Shown piece by piece: positions 15,356 through 23,743 of a stretch of DNA of 44,045 bases (positions are counted from its first letter, which is position 1; the number at the start of each line of letters is the position of its first letter). The notes beneath the pieces are model-generated. The model had not been told where the DNA came from and made no database searches. It saw nothing but the letters and a program-made list of their open reading frames with translations. The translations under genes and the position numbers were made by a program. Source of the stretch: Planctomycetota bacterium (GTDB lineage Bacteria; Planctomycetota; UBA8108; UBA1146). The stretch covers positions 1 through 44,045 of the forward strand of contig JABHOG010000082.1 of assembly GCA_018694835.1 (NCBI GenBank), given 5' to 3'.

Positions 15356-16678
15356 ATGCAGTCGTGGTTTCATGATCTTGCAGACTATGCGGATGCGCTG
15401 CGCGGTGAGGGAGAAGAATTGACCCTCAGCCTCTCTGCAGAGGAGACAGGATTCTCAAGGATCTCCTCGGGGCGAGTTCGGCAGTGTGGATCGATCGAAC
15501 AGCGGGATCTTTCCATCTCCCTGAGAAAGGGAGGCAAGGAAGTTTGCTCCCAGTTGATGCTTACGGGTTCATTGCAGAATGATCGTGCGCCACTGAAAAG
15601 TTCGATCTCTGCGCTTTCGAGTGCGGTGGATGATCTACCCGAGGATCCGCATCTTCCCGATTTGCCGTCACCGGTTCGGGAAGAGTATCGTGGCGATGGA
15701 GTGATCCCCGAACCGGATGAGTTGACCGATGCCTTGGCGGGGCAGCTGGAGGGTCTGGAAACCTGTGGCATCGCCATGACGGGGACGATGTACCGTGCTG
15801 CTGCGACCAGTGGAGGATTGAGACGCTGGTTCGAAGCTCCTCGAACGGTGATCGATGGTTCGATGCATCTACTGGGTGGAGGAGCGACTCGTTGGGTCTG
15901 GGCAGCCGAGAGCTGGGAGCCCAACTCCGCTCTGAGGCGCAGAGAACAGGCTCATGCGATGGCTGAAATCCTCGCTCGCCCGATCGAGACCGTCCCGGTG
16001 GGAACTTATCGTGCTTGGCTTGAACCGGCAGCGGTGCGGGATCTGTTCCAGCCGGTGTTGTGGGGTGGCGGTTTCTCCGCACGAGCGGTGAAAACAGGTT
16101 CCAGTCCACTGGCATGCTTGTACGACGGGACCAAACTCGATTCGCGGGTGGTGTTGCGCGATCATCCGTCAGCAGTGGGTGCGCCTCTGTTTCATGATTC
16201 GGGTCATGGCATACCCGCTCCGGTGGAGTTGGTCTCCGCTGGAGTCGGTCTCGAGAAACTGACCAGCCCAAGGACTGCCAAGGAGTTTGGTTACGAGCAC
16301 AATGGGGCGGCAGGGGGAGAGATGCCTGTCGGTCTCGAAATGGCCCCCGGTTCGATCGATCCCGATCAGTCTTTCGAACAACTGGGAGACGGGATCTGGT
16401 TGTCGCATGTTCATTACACCAACCTCTCCGCTCGCGAGGGCGCTCGTGTCACGGGAGTCACGCGCTGGGTTGCGTTGAGGGTCAAAGATGGGAAGCCGGT
16501 GGCTCCGATCGGTACCGTGCGGATCGATGATTCGCTGATTCGATTGCTCGGAGATGGCCTGGTGGATCTGGGGTCGAGAACCGAGGTCTTACCTGAACTG
16601 CATACCTATTCGAAACGACATCTTGGAGGTGTAAAACTCCCGGGGATGATGGTCACCGATCTCCGCGTGGTGGGCTGA
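15356..16678 (+). CDS. tldE: TldE/PmbA-type partner of TldD
   Basis: The 440-residue protein belongs to the TldD/PmbA superfamily but lacks HExxxH, as expected for the TldE half of the heterodimer. Family traits: FSRISSGRVRQCGSIEQRDLSISL near the N-terminus, LEPAAVRDLFQPVLWGGGFSARAVKTGSSPL in the middle, and LTREGTRVTGVTRW-like SAREGARVTGVTRWVALRVKDGKPV near the end. The ATG abuts the tldD stop with no spacer. It completes the kinase-nagA-tldD-tldE unit; after it transcription meets convergent korB 48 bases on. Confidence 0.85.
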   Translation: MQSWFHDLADYADALRGEGEELTLSLSAEETGFSRISSGRVRQCGSIEQRDLSISLRKGGKEVCSQLMLTGSLQNDRAPLKSSISALSSAVDDLPEDPHLPDLPSPVREEYRGDGVIPEPDELTDALAGQLEGLETCGIAMTGTMYRAAATSGGLRRWFEAPRTVIDGSMHLLGGGATRWVWAAESWEPNSALRRREQAHAMAEILARPIETVPVGTYRAWLEPAAVRDLFQPVLWGGGFSARAVKTGSSPLACLYDGTKLDSRVVLRDHPSAVGAPLFHDSGHGIPAPVELVSAGVGLEKLTSPRTAKEFGYEHNGAAGGEMPVGLEMAPGSIDPDQSFEQLGDGIWLSHVHYTNLSAREGARVTGVTRWVALRVKDGKPVAPIGTVRIDDSLIRLLGDGLVDLGSRTEVLPELHTYSKRHLGGVKLPGMMVTDLRVVG

Positions 16679-16701
16679 TCTACCAGTAGGCAGTGCGATC
16701 T

Positions 16702-16718
16702 CTGGAGCCATCCTCCAG
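16702..16718. terminator. Short hairpin between convergent tldE and korB
   Basis: CTGGAG at 16702-16707 and CTCCAG at 16713-16718 pair as a six-base stem with a five-base loop in the 48-base gap between convergent genes. There is no T-run on either strand, so a bidirectional terminator is only a possibility. Confidence 0.25.
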
Positions 16719-16726
16719 CCGAACGC

Positions 16727-17767
16727 TCAGATCTTGAATCCCCCGTTGATCCGGTCGAGAACACCCGCAGCGGGTCGAAGATCCCCCTGCATCAGGGTCG
16801 CCAGAGGCTCTCGGGTCATCTTTGCATTGGCCGCCAGTGACTCCGCTTTCATGTCGATGTGAATCAGGCCGGTCAGGACTTCCCCCTTGTTGCGGGTCTC
16901 CTGGAGAGCGGCAAAGGAAGCATTTCGATCGGTCGGGTCGAAATCGCGCTCCAATTTCCTCAGCAGTAACTTTGAACCATCGTGGAGAGTGACCTCTTGC
17001 AGTTCTCCATCGGAGTACTCGATGTCGATCTGCTCTTGCGGGCTGACATAGTGGGGGTCGTGAAAAGTGACACCCATCTCCTTTTGATGCGTATAGGACT
17101 TGGTCGAGTTCTCGTGGTTGTTGAAGGTCACGCAAGGCGAGATCACATCGAGAAAGGCGAGCCCGTCAAAGGAGAGAGCCGCTTTCAGCAAGGGGACCAG
17201 TTGTTTCTTGTCGCCGCTGAAGGAGCGCGCGATGAAGGTGGCACCCAGTTCCAGCGCCAGTCCGCACAGGTCGATGGAAGCTTCACGAGGAAATGCTCCA
17301 CGCTTCGAGGGACTTCTGCGATCCGCAGTGGCAGAGAACTGTCCCTTGGTCAGGCCATACACCCCATTGTTTTCGATGATGTAGACCATCCTGGGGTTGC
17401 GGCGGATGATGTGAACGAATTGACCCATTCCGATGCTGGCGGAATCGCCATCGCCACTGACTCCGATGGGAGACATGGTGGTGTTCGCCACATGCGCACC
17501 GGTGGAGAAACTGGGCATCCGGCCGTGAGTCGAGTTGAGACCCATCGCATTGCCGAGGAAATACGCCGGCGTCTTGGAACTGCAGCCGATGCCACTCATC
17601 TTGAGGATGTTCCTGGCATCGATCCCCAGGTCGTAAGAGGCCTGGATCACCGCTTCCGAGATTCTGTCGTGACCGCACCCCTTGCACATCGTCGACGGCC
17701 CGCCCTTGTAATCAGATTTGGCGAGACCGAGCGCATTGGTCGCTGGTTTCTTCGGTTCTTCGCTCAT
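16727..17767 (-). CDS. korB: 2-oxoacid:ferredoxin oxidoreductase, beta subunit (KorB-like)
   Basis: The beta subunit binds thiamine diphosphate and a 4Fe-4S cluster and, with KorA, decarboxylates 2-oxoglutarate or a similar 2-oxoacid to acyl-CoA while reducing ferredoxin. The 346-residue protein has the cluster/TPP motifs MCKGCGHDRISEAV and SGIGCSSKTPAY, then THGRMPSFSTGAHVAN, GDGDSASIGMGQFVHI and ENNGVYGLTKGQFSAT, which close the TPP-Mg site (GDGD...NN). GGAGG precedes the ATG, and the codon overlaps the korA stop by one base (TGATG). Substrate choice among 2-oxoacids cannot be fixed; 2-oxoglutarate is most likely for this subfamily. Confidence 0.86.
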   Translation of the reverse strand: MSEEPKKPATNALGLAKSDYKGGPSTMCKGCGHDRISEAVIQASYDLGIDARNILKMSGIGCSSKTPAYFLGNAMGLNSTHGRMPSFSTGAHVANTTMSPIGVSGDGDSASIGMGQFVHIIRRNPRMVYIIENNGVYGLTKGQFSATADRRSPSKRGAFPREASIDLCGLALELGATFIARSFSGDKKQLVPLLKAALSFDGLAFLDVISPCVTFNNHENSTKSYTHQKEMGVTFHDPHYVSPQEQIDIEYSDGELQEVTLHDGSKLLLRKLERDFDPTDRNASFAALQETRNKGEVLTGLIHIDMKAESLAANAKMTREPLATLMQGDLRPAAGVLDRINGGFKI

Positions 17768-19551
17768 CAGGCCTCCACTCTGCGCGGCTGTTCGATCGAA
17801 TCCTTGACGAAACCTGCGGAGAGCGGCAAGCCGCCAAAGTAGGTTGCGGATCGAATTCGAGCGGCAAGTTGAGGAAAGTGCATTCGTAGTAATTGAGCCA
17901 TCTGCCCCTGCTGATTCTGTTCGATCACCAGGATTTGTTCGTGATCTTCGATGAAGGACTCCACCTCGTCATGGAACGGGAAGGAGCGAAGGCGCAGGTA
18001 TGAGGGCTTTTGTTCCAACGATTCGAGAGCTTCTCTCATCGCCATGTCGGTGGTTCCGTATGCGATGACACCCAGTGTGGTCTCTTCGAGCTGTACGATG
18101 GGAGCGGGGAGATCGACCACCATGCCATCGATTTTTCTCGCCAGTCGGTCGAGGTTTTTTTCGTAAACCTCGGGGGACTCGCTGTACTCGGCGTTTTCGT
18201 CATGACCTGACCCTCGAGTCAGGTGAGCGGCGTCAGGGTGAAGGGTGATACCGGGAATGGTTCGATAAGGGATTCCATCCCCATCCACATCTTTGTAGCG
18301 ACCCCAGTCATCCAGTCGAGCGATCACTTCATCTGTGGCGATCTTGCCACGATGGATGTCATTCTCTGGCTCGGGAAGCGGATCCGACATCCAACTGTTC
18401 ATTCCGAGATCCAGATCGGACAGGAAGATCACCGGAATCTGATACTTCTCTGCGAGATCATAGGCCTGGCAGGAGAACTGAAACGACTCGATAGGAGAGG
18501 CGGGTAGCAGGAACGGGAAGCGAGTATCGCCGTGAGAGTGAAAAGCCACCTGCAGTATATCGCTTTGCTGGGTCCTGGTCGGAAGTCCAGTGGAAGGTCC
18601 GACCCGCTGGATGTCGTAGACCACTGTCGGGATCTCGGCGAAGTAGCCGAGGCCCAGGTTTTCCGCCATCAGGGAGATTCCGGGTCCACTGGTCGAGGTC
18701 ATCGATCGAACTCCAGCCCAACCGGCTCCCAGTGCCATCCCGATGGCCGCCAGTTCATCTTCCGCTTGAATCACCACGAACCTGTTGCGCCCATCCGGGT
18801 CTGAGTCGCGGCAGCGACCGATGTGTTTCTCGACCGCTTCCGCCAGGGATGAAGCGGGAGTGATGGGATACCAGGCGACCACCGAGACACCGCCCCAGAT
18901 GGCACCCAGTGCGGCAGCCTCATTTCCGTCGAGAAGAATCTGATCCCCGACTTGGTCGGCAGCAGCAAACTTCCACGGATCTTGCTTGGTCAGACTCTCT
19001 GCAGCGAAATCAAAGCCGATCTGCGCTGCTTCGATATTCAGGTCGACCACTGCTTCTTTGCCGGGGAAGACGGTTTGTAAGGCTCCTCGAATCATCTCCA
19101 TCGGAATGTCGAACAACTGGGCGACGACTCCGACATAGATCAAGTTCTTGAGGCGAGGCCGTAACTTCGCATTGCTGATCTTTCGGGCCAGTTGATCGAA
19201 GGGGACCGCGTAGCGGCAGAGTCCTTCGAACTCGCTGTCGGCGGTTTTCCAGTCACTGTTTTCGATGACCACGGTGTTCGGCACACTCTCCCGAAGATCG
19301 CGACCGATGGTGGCTTGATTGAGGGGCAGTAAAACCTGCCACTGAGGGTTCATCGTTTGCCAGCCGCCAGGACTGACACGAATCTGAAACCATGTCGGGA
19401 GTCCTGCGATGTTGGATGGGAACAGATTCTTGGCGCTGGCGATCAGCCCCATCTGAATCAGCGCTCGCTGAATCACGATGTTAGAAGTCTGGCTCCCGGT
19501 ACCGTTCGGGGTAGCAATGCGGATCGAGAAATCGTTCACTACTGGATTCAT
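17767..19551 (-). CDS. korA: 2-oxoacid:ferredoxin oxidoreductase, fused gamma-alpha subunit (KorA-like)
   Basis: A 594-residue subunit with an N-terminal gamma domain (FSIRIATPNGTGSQTSN, then PTWFQIRVS) joined to the alpha part, which is the common KorA layout. The alpha part shows GGVSVVAWYPITPASSLAEA, QAEDELAAIGMALGAGWAG, TSTSGPGISLMAENLGLG and VVYDIQRVGPSTGLPTRTQQSD, all classical 2-oxoacid oxidoreductase motifs. The ATG at 19551 has GGAGG six bases upstream; the open frame to 19632 lacks one. No separate ferredoxin-like delta subunit is present. Electrons go to ferredoxin, and the ferredoxin-NADP reductase at 1749-2672 is a possible downstream user. Confidence 0.87.
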   Translation of the reverse strand: MNPVVNDFSIRIATPNGTGSQTSNIVIQRALIQMGLIASAKNLFPSNIAGLPTWFQIRVSPGGWQTMNPQWQVLLPLNQATIGRDLRESVPNTVVIENSDWKTADSEFEGLCRYAVPFDQLARKISNAKLRPRLKNLIYVGVVAQLFDIPMEMIRGALQTVFPGKEAVVDLNIEAAQIGFDFAAESLTKQDPWKFAAADQVGDQILLDGNEAAALGAIWGGVSVVAWYPITPASSLAEAVEKHIGRCRDSDPDGRNRFVVIQAEDELAAIGMALGAGWAGVRSMTSTSGPGISLMAENLGLGYFAEIPTVVYDIQRVGPSTGLPTRTQQSDILQVAFHSHGDTRFPFLLPASPIESFQFSCQAYDLAEKYQIPVIFLSDLDLGMNSWMSDPLPEPENDIHRGKIATDEVIARLDDWGRYKDVDGDGIPYRTIPGITLHPDAAHLTRGSGHDENAEYSESPEVYEKNLDRLARKIDGMVVDLPAPIVQLEETTLGVIAYGTTDMAMREALESLEQKPSYLRLRSFPFHDEVESFIEDHEQILVIEQNQQGQMAQLLRMHFPQLAARIRSATYFGGLPLSAGFVKDSIEQPRRVEA

Positions 19552-19647
19552 CCGGTTCCTCCCGTCGGGTGGAGTCGCTACTGGTGGCTCCTGACAGGAT
19601 GAGAGGATCGTGGGATCGGCTTCGGGAATCAAGCCAACCCTGCTGTA

Positions 19648-20514
19648 TTGATCGCAACTCTCGTGCGAAAGTGGCTCCAGAAGGGTGGTCGCAAGTTGGA
19701 ATTGGACTGGGCGATACTGGACTGGGCGATACTGGACTGGGCGATCATCGCAGTGGTGGGAGTCGTGGCTGGAACCCTCAATACCCTGGTGGGTGGGGGG
19801 ACGCTGCTGGTACTACCGCTACTGGTGTCGCTGGGGATCGACCCGCTGGTGGCCAATGGCACCAACCGGATCTGCGTGGCCTTTCAGGCGCTGGTCGCCG
19901 GATGGACGATGAATCGTGGGCTGCAACGCTCCAGAGGCTCGAAACCGCAGGAATCGCCCACCATCGGCTGGCGCCCTCTGATGCTGGTGGGAGGGGCTGC
20001 GATCCTCGGGGCGCTGGCAGCGGTCGAGATCGAGCACCTCGACAAGAGTATGTTCCGCCAGGTGATGGGTGGGTTGTTGTTGGTGGCGGTCGGGGCATTC
20101 CTGTTGCCGCGGCCAGATCCGCCACTGACCGATTCCCCGATCGCCACTCCCGGAATCAAATTCTACATCGGCTGCCTGATCTGTGGGTTTTACGGTGGGT
20201 TCATCGGAGCCGGAGTCGGAGCCTTGATCGTCTTGTTGTTGACCACTTCGATGCGACTCTCGGTGATCGAAGCGGTGCGCTGGAAGGTGTGGTGGGTGGT
20301 GGCGATGTCGGTAGCATCGGGCCTCTTGTACCTGAGCCACGGCAAGTTTGAATTGGCCGTGGCGATTGTGCTGATCCCTTCCTACGGACTCGGGGCGTAT
20401 CTGGGCGGGAAATTTGCCCTGAAAGGAGGAGAGCGGCTGTTGCGACCGATCGTCGCAATACTCAGCGCTCTTCTGGCCCTCACCTTCATCCTGCAGGGTA
20501 ATCCTGTGGATTAG
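19648..20514 (+). CDS. TauE/SafE-family membrane exporter
   Basis: A 288-residue polytopic membrane protein. The family N-terminal motif appears as AGTLNTLVGGGTLLVLPLLVSLGIDPLVANGTNR, and a matching inverted half as CGFYGGFIGAGVGALIVLLLTTS. About eight hydrophobic segments are seen. Members move small organic acids or sulfur oxyanions (sulfite, sulfoacetate); which one is unknown. The start is uncertain: the frame opens at TTG 19648 with no good ribosome site, and TTG at 19696 (after AAGGGTGG) or 19702 are alternatives. The first helix contains three in-frame 15-base repeats (LDWAI). It is divergent from korA and apparently monocistronic. Confidence 0.78.
   Translation: MIATLVRKWLQKGGRKLELDWAILDWAILDWAIIAVVGVVAGTLNTLVGGGTLLVLPLLVSLGIDPLVANGTNRICVAFQALVAGWTMNRGLQRSRGSKPQESPTIGWRPLMLVGGAAILGALAAVEIEHLDKSMFRQVMGGLLLVAVGAFLLPRPDPPLTDSPIATPGIKFYIGCLICGFYGGFIGAGVGALIVLLLTTSMRLSVIEAVRWKVWWVVAMSVASGLLYLSHGKFELAVAIVLIPSYGLGAYLGGKFALKGGERLLRPIVAILSALLALTFILQGNPVD
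19703..19747 (+). repeat. 15-bp in-frame tandem repeat encoding LDWAI, three copies
   Basis: TGGACTGGGCGATAC repeats at 19703-19717 and 19718-19732 with a third copy from 19733 that diverges after GGGCGAT. The period is a multiple of three, so the exporter's first hydrophobic segment is lengthened by whole LDWAI units without frameshift. Confidence 0.9.
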
Positions 20515-20884
20515 TCGCTAATTTGCCGCCGTATCAGTGAAGCTGTGAGAGGGGAATCTGGGCGATTCTAGCAGGAGCGTAGTCTCCGACGAATCGGTCC
20601 TGATGGAGTCCTATTGGATCGCTTCGAGGGTAATTGATCCAGATCCATGGTGTTGAACTGGGTGCGTTGAAGGGTAGAATCGAAATTCCCCGATTGTTCG
20701 TATTTACCATGTTGAGTTGGGGCCAGAGCGAGCGTTCTCGCCATCGACGAGAAACTCAGGCGATAGCAAGGTCAGTATTCAGCGGTTCATGACACTCTGA
20801 ATGTCGCCATATATCTTCTTGAGCAGTCTGTTTGTTCCATTGCAGCCGGTCTCGTGGAAATCGAAAGCAAGAGGAGGTTTTGCC
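20515..20884. promoter_or_regulatory. Leader region upstream of the di-haem oxidoreductases with a sigma70-like promoter
   Basis: This 370-base gap holds TTGAAC at 20653-20658 and TAGAAT at 20675-20680, spaced by 16 bases, a reasonable vegetative promoter match. Transcription would start near 20687 and leave a leader of about 200 bases. Within the leader, TTCTCG (20735-20740) and CGAGAA (20748-20753) form a six-base inverted repeat with a seven-base loop. A GAGGAGG ribosome site lies just before the GTG at 20885. No gene is seen in the gap. All regulatory assignments are by eye. Confidence 0.4.
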
Positions 20885-22354
20885 GTGAAAGTGATTGTTC
20901 CCTTGTTTCTGCTGCTGGCAGTTCTGGGCGTGGGGCAACTCCATGCTGCAGACTTCAAGCGTGGAGATGTGAATGAGGACGGTTCCTTTGATCTCGCCGA
21001 TGGCGTCACGATGTTGCAGTACATGTTTTCAGGTGGAGTCGGCTACTGTGTAGATGCCTATGACTACGACGATGACGGTATGGTCAACCTTGCGGATGCC
21101 GTCAGTGGATTCAACTACCTGTTCCTGAATGGAGCCGCTCCGGCAGAACCGTTCGCCGAATGTGGACCGGATCCAGTCGCCGATAATCTCGAATGTGAAT
21201 CCTACGCAGATTGCTCTCTCGGAGGTGCTCTTCAGGGGCTCGATCAGGAGACCTTCGATTCATTTCTTCGTGGCCGAGATCTGATGCACAAGGAGTTCTC
21301 TCCCGAAGAGGGACTCGGGCCTTACTACAATGCGATCAGTTGCGTGGCCTGTCACAGCACCCCGGTAGCCGGTGGTTCTTCTCCGATCTACCGGAACTTT
21401 TTCTTCGCAGCAGTCGGCGCACCCGGGTCTCAGGGTCCCATCTGGGATCCTGCGGATGTTCCCAGCATCGTGATGCCCTCCTACACCGTCCCCGGTGCGG
21501 GCAGTGGTGGCAGACCCTCGATTCCTGAGTCATCTCAGGTGGGCGGACTTCAGGTCACGGTGGCGCAGAGAAATGCGCCTCCGCAGTTCGGTGTGGGTCT
21601 CTTTGAATTGATCTCAAATGGTGAAATCGTCTCCAATGCGGATCCAGATGATTCCAACGGAGATGGCATCAGTGGTCGCTACAATACCGATGCCATGGGA
21701 AACATTGGCAGATTTGGATTCAAATTACAGGCCAACTTCCTCGAGGCGTTTCTGCGTGGTGCCCTGAACAATCAGATGGGAATCACCACCGATCCATTCC
21801 AGGGGAGTGGTGGAATCGTCAGCGCCGCCATGATGCAGGTCGGTGCAGGACCCGATGATCCGACCACCGACGACGATGCCGTTGCGGACCCCGAGATGCC
21901 ATCCGTGGATCTGGGAGACATCGTTATCTTCAGCAAGTTTCTTGCTCCCGCACCCCGCAAGCCGATGGGGAGTGAGGAGATACTGGGAGAGACCTTGTTC
22001 TTCCAGATGAATTGCGCCGCCTGCCACATTCCTGATCTGGAGTCCTCGGTGGGACCGGTCAACGCCTACACGGACCTGTTGCTTCACGACATGGGGCCAG
22101 AACTGGCGGATGGGATTTCGATGGGAATGCCACAGTTCAGTGTGATTACCCCACTCATCACCGTCGATGAGTTTCGAACTCAACCATTGTGGGGAGTGCG
22201 ACTCCATGGCCCATGGCTACATGATGGTAGGGCAGACACCATGCGAGATGCCATCCTGATGCATGGAGGAGAAGGACAGCAGTCGAGAGACGCCTACGAT
22301 GCTCTGATTCCTTCCGATCAAGAAGCTGTGATCCGTTTCCTGGAGGCGATCTGA
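20885..22354 (+). CDS. Secreted di-haem oxidoreductase (DUF1111) with N-terminal dockerin-like EF-hand repeats
   Basis: A 489-residue exported protein. GTG at 20885 is preferred because GAGGAGG lies eight bases upstream and it yields a clean signal peptide (VIVPLFLLLAVLGVGQLHA, then ADF). Residues about 24-90 carry two calcium-loop repeats, GDVNEDGSFDLADGV and DYDDDGMVNLADAV, each followed by an aromatic-rich helix as in planctomycete dockerin-like modules. The rest matches the di-haem oxidoreductase (DHOR) family: haem motifs CVACH (C153, C156, H157) and CAACH (C377, C380, H381), NGDGISGRYN and PLWGVRLHGPWLHDGRA. DHORs are related to cytochrome c peroxidases; the substrate here is unknown. 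The next gene is a shorter homologue overlapping by one base. Confidence 0.84.
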   Translation: MKVIVPLFLLLAVLGVGQLHAADFKRGDVNEDGSFDLADGVTMLQYMFSGGVGYCVDAYDYDDDGMVNLADAVSGFNYLFLNGAAPAEPFAECGPDPVADNLECESYADCSLGGALQGLDQETFDSFLRGRDLMHKEFSPEEGLGPYYNAISCVACHSTPVAGGSSPIYRNFFFAAVGAPGSQGPIWDPADVPSIVMPSYTVPGAGSGGRPSIPESSQVGGLQVTVAQRNAPPQFGVGLFELISNGEIVSNADPDDSNGDGISGRYNTDAMGNIGRFGFKLQANFLEAFLRGALNNQMGITTDPFQGSGGIVSAAMMQVGAGPDDPTTDDDAVADPEMPSVDLGDIVIFSKFLAPAPRKPMGSEEILGETLFFQMNCAACHIPDLESSVGPVNAYTDLLLHDMGPELADGISMGMPQFSVITPLITVDEFRTQPLWGVRLHGPWLHDGRADTMRDAILMHGGEGQQSRDAYDALIPSDQEAVIRFLEAI

Positions 22355-23526
22355 TGAATAAAACAACATGTTTGAACACTGGTCTTCTGGTCTTGTTCTC
22401 GACCTTGCTGGTGATCAGTGGCGTCAATGCCGAGATCATCGATGACGACACTCCCGTTCCACCGGTAGGTGCGATGGGCGGTCCCGATCGGGTACTCGAT
22501 GCCAATGAACTGGAGCAGTGGATTCGCGGCCGCAAGGTTTTCGATCGCGATTGGACTCAGGCGGAAGGTCTGGGCACTCCCGATCTGAATGCGGATTCAT
22601 GTCGGTCTTGCCACCAGAAGCCGATCATCGGCGGTGCTGGTGGACTCGATGTGAATGTGATGCGTTTCGGGCTGGACAATGACGGCAATGGTCCGTTCCA
22701 GGATCTTCCTGGAGGACAGGTGGCCAGTAAACTGCGGCGCCCCGATACACCGGGCCGCGAGGAGTCCAATCCTCAAGCGGATGTTTTCGAGCAGCGTCAG
22801 ACTCCCAACACTCTCGGGTTGGGGTTGATCGAAACGATTTCAGATAGCGAAATCCTCTCGAACGAGGATCCCAACGATTTGAATGGAGATGGCTGCCGAG
22901 GTGTCGCTCGAATGATCGATGTCGGCGGATTCCTGGAGGTGGGAAAGCTCGGCTGGAAGTCTCAAATTCCGACCCTGTATGATTTCCTGAGAGACGCTCT
23001 GGGCGGCGAGACCGGAATCACGGTGCCTGTCGATGGTCGTGGATTTGGCATGATTACCGATGCCGACCCTGTCGCAGATCCCGAGATCCTTCCCGAGGAT
23101 TTCGCCGATATGTTGTTCTTTGCCCTCCACCTGGCTCCACCTCCTCGGGGAGGAAACCAGGATCCACAGGTTCTTGTCGGAGAGAGTTTGTTCAACTCGG
23201 TCGGCTGTGCAATTTGTCATATCCCTACCTTGCAAGGTTCGGATGGACCAGTTCCGCTCTACTCCGACCTACTTCTGCACGACATCTATCCGGATGATTT
23301 TCGAGGTACGGCCGATCTGGGCACTCCCGCTGGCGTCGGCTATTACAAGACTCCGCCATTGTGGGGAGTTCGGGTCACGGCCCCGTATCTTCACGATGGA
23401 AGAGCCACCACCCTCGAGGATGCGATCTTGCTTCACCAGGATGAGGCGATTCAGATAACAGATGCCTATCAGGCCCTCGGGGCAGAAGATCAGGCGGCTT
23501 TGTTGCTGTTCCTCTCTGACCTCTAG
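22354..23526 (+). CDS. Secreted di-haem oxidoreductase (DUF1111), second copy without dockerin module
   Basis: A 390-residue paralogue of the preceding protein. After a signal peptide (LLVLFSTLLVISGVNA) it goes straight to the catalytic family: FDRDWTQAEGLG, haem motif CRSCH (C83, C86, H87), NTLGLGLIETISDSEIL, NGDGCRGVARM, second haem motif CAICH (C285, C288, H289) and PLWGVRVTAPYLHDGRATTLEDAILLH. The two proteins share the same motif order, indicating tandem duplication; only the first carries EF-hand repeats. The ATG overlaps the upstream stop (TGATG), so the pair is translated together. A strong terminator follows. A two-subunit extracytoplasmic oxidase or peroxidase is a fair guess. Confidence 0.84.
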   Translation: MNKTTCLNTGLLVLFSTLLVISGVNAEIIDDDTPVPPVGAMGGPDRVLDANELEQWIRGRKVFDRDWTQAEGLGTPDLNADSCRSCHQKPIIGGAGGLDVNVMRFGLDNDGNGPFQDLPGGQVASKLRRPDTPGREESNPQADVFEQRQTPNTLGLGLIETISDSEILSNEDPNDLNGDGCRGVARMIDVGGFLEVGKLGWKSQIPTLYDFLRDALGGETGITVPVDGRGFGMITDADPVADPEILPEDFADMLFFALHLAPPPRGGNQDPQVLVGESLFNSVGCAICHIPTLQGSDGPVPLYSDLLLHDIYPDDFRGTADLGTPAGVGYYKTPPLWGVRVTAPYLHDGRATTLEDAILLHQDEAIQITDAYQALGAEDQAALLLFLSDL

Positions 23527-23551
23527 AATTACTGGATTCATCAGAAAATCG

Positions 23552-23597
23552 ACCGCCCGCTGACCTGTGCCTTGCGCCGGGGCAGCGGGCGGTTTTC
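23552..23597 (+). terminator. Rho-independent terminator after the di-haem oxidoreductase pair
   Basis: ACCGCCCGCTG at 23552-23562 pairs perfectly with CAGCGGGCGGT at 23583-23593, giving an 11-bp GC-rich stem with a 20-base loop, followed by TTTTCC. It lies 25 bases after the stop codon. An AAAA run precedes the stem, so weak action on the other strand is possible. Confidence 0.85.
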
Positions 23598-23743
23598 CAT
23601 CTGTCACAGGGAGTCGGCTTCGGTCACGGAATCGGAAGAACTTGGCTGGGCCCAGCGAGAGGGGAGATTCGAATTTGGTGTTGTCGTCGAAACTACCGTG
23701 GTGGTCACTGGGGCGTGAATTTTCGCGGTGGGGCGCTACAGCG

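Noticed and set aside
23640-23700. tRNA-like GATTCGAATT segment
   Set aside because: No acceptor stem or cloverleaf can be folded around it.
23527-23743. Longer N-terminus of the metzincin lipoprotein from 23567
   Set aside because: It would run through the terminator after the oxidoreductase pair and place the lipobox far from the N-terminus.
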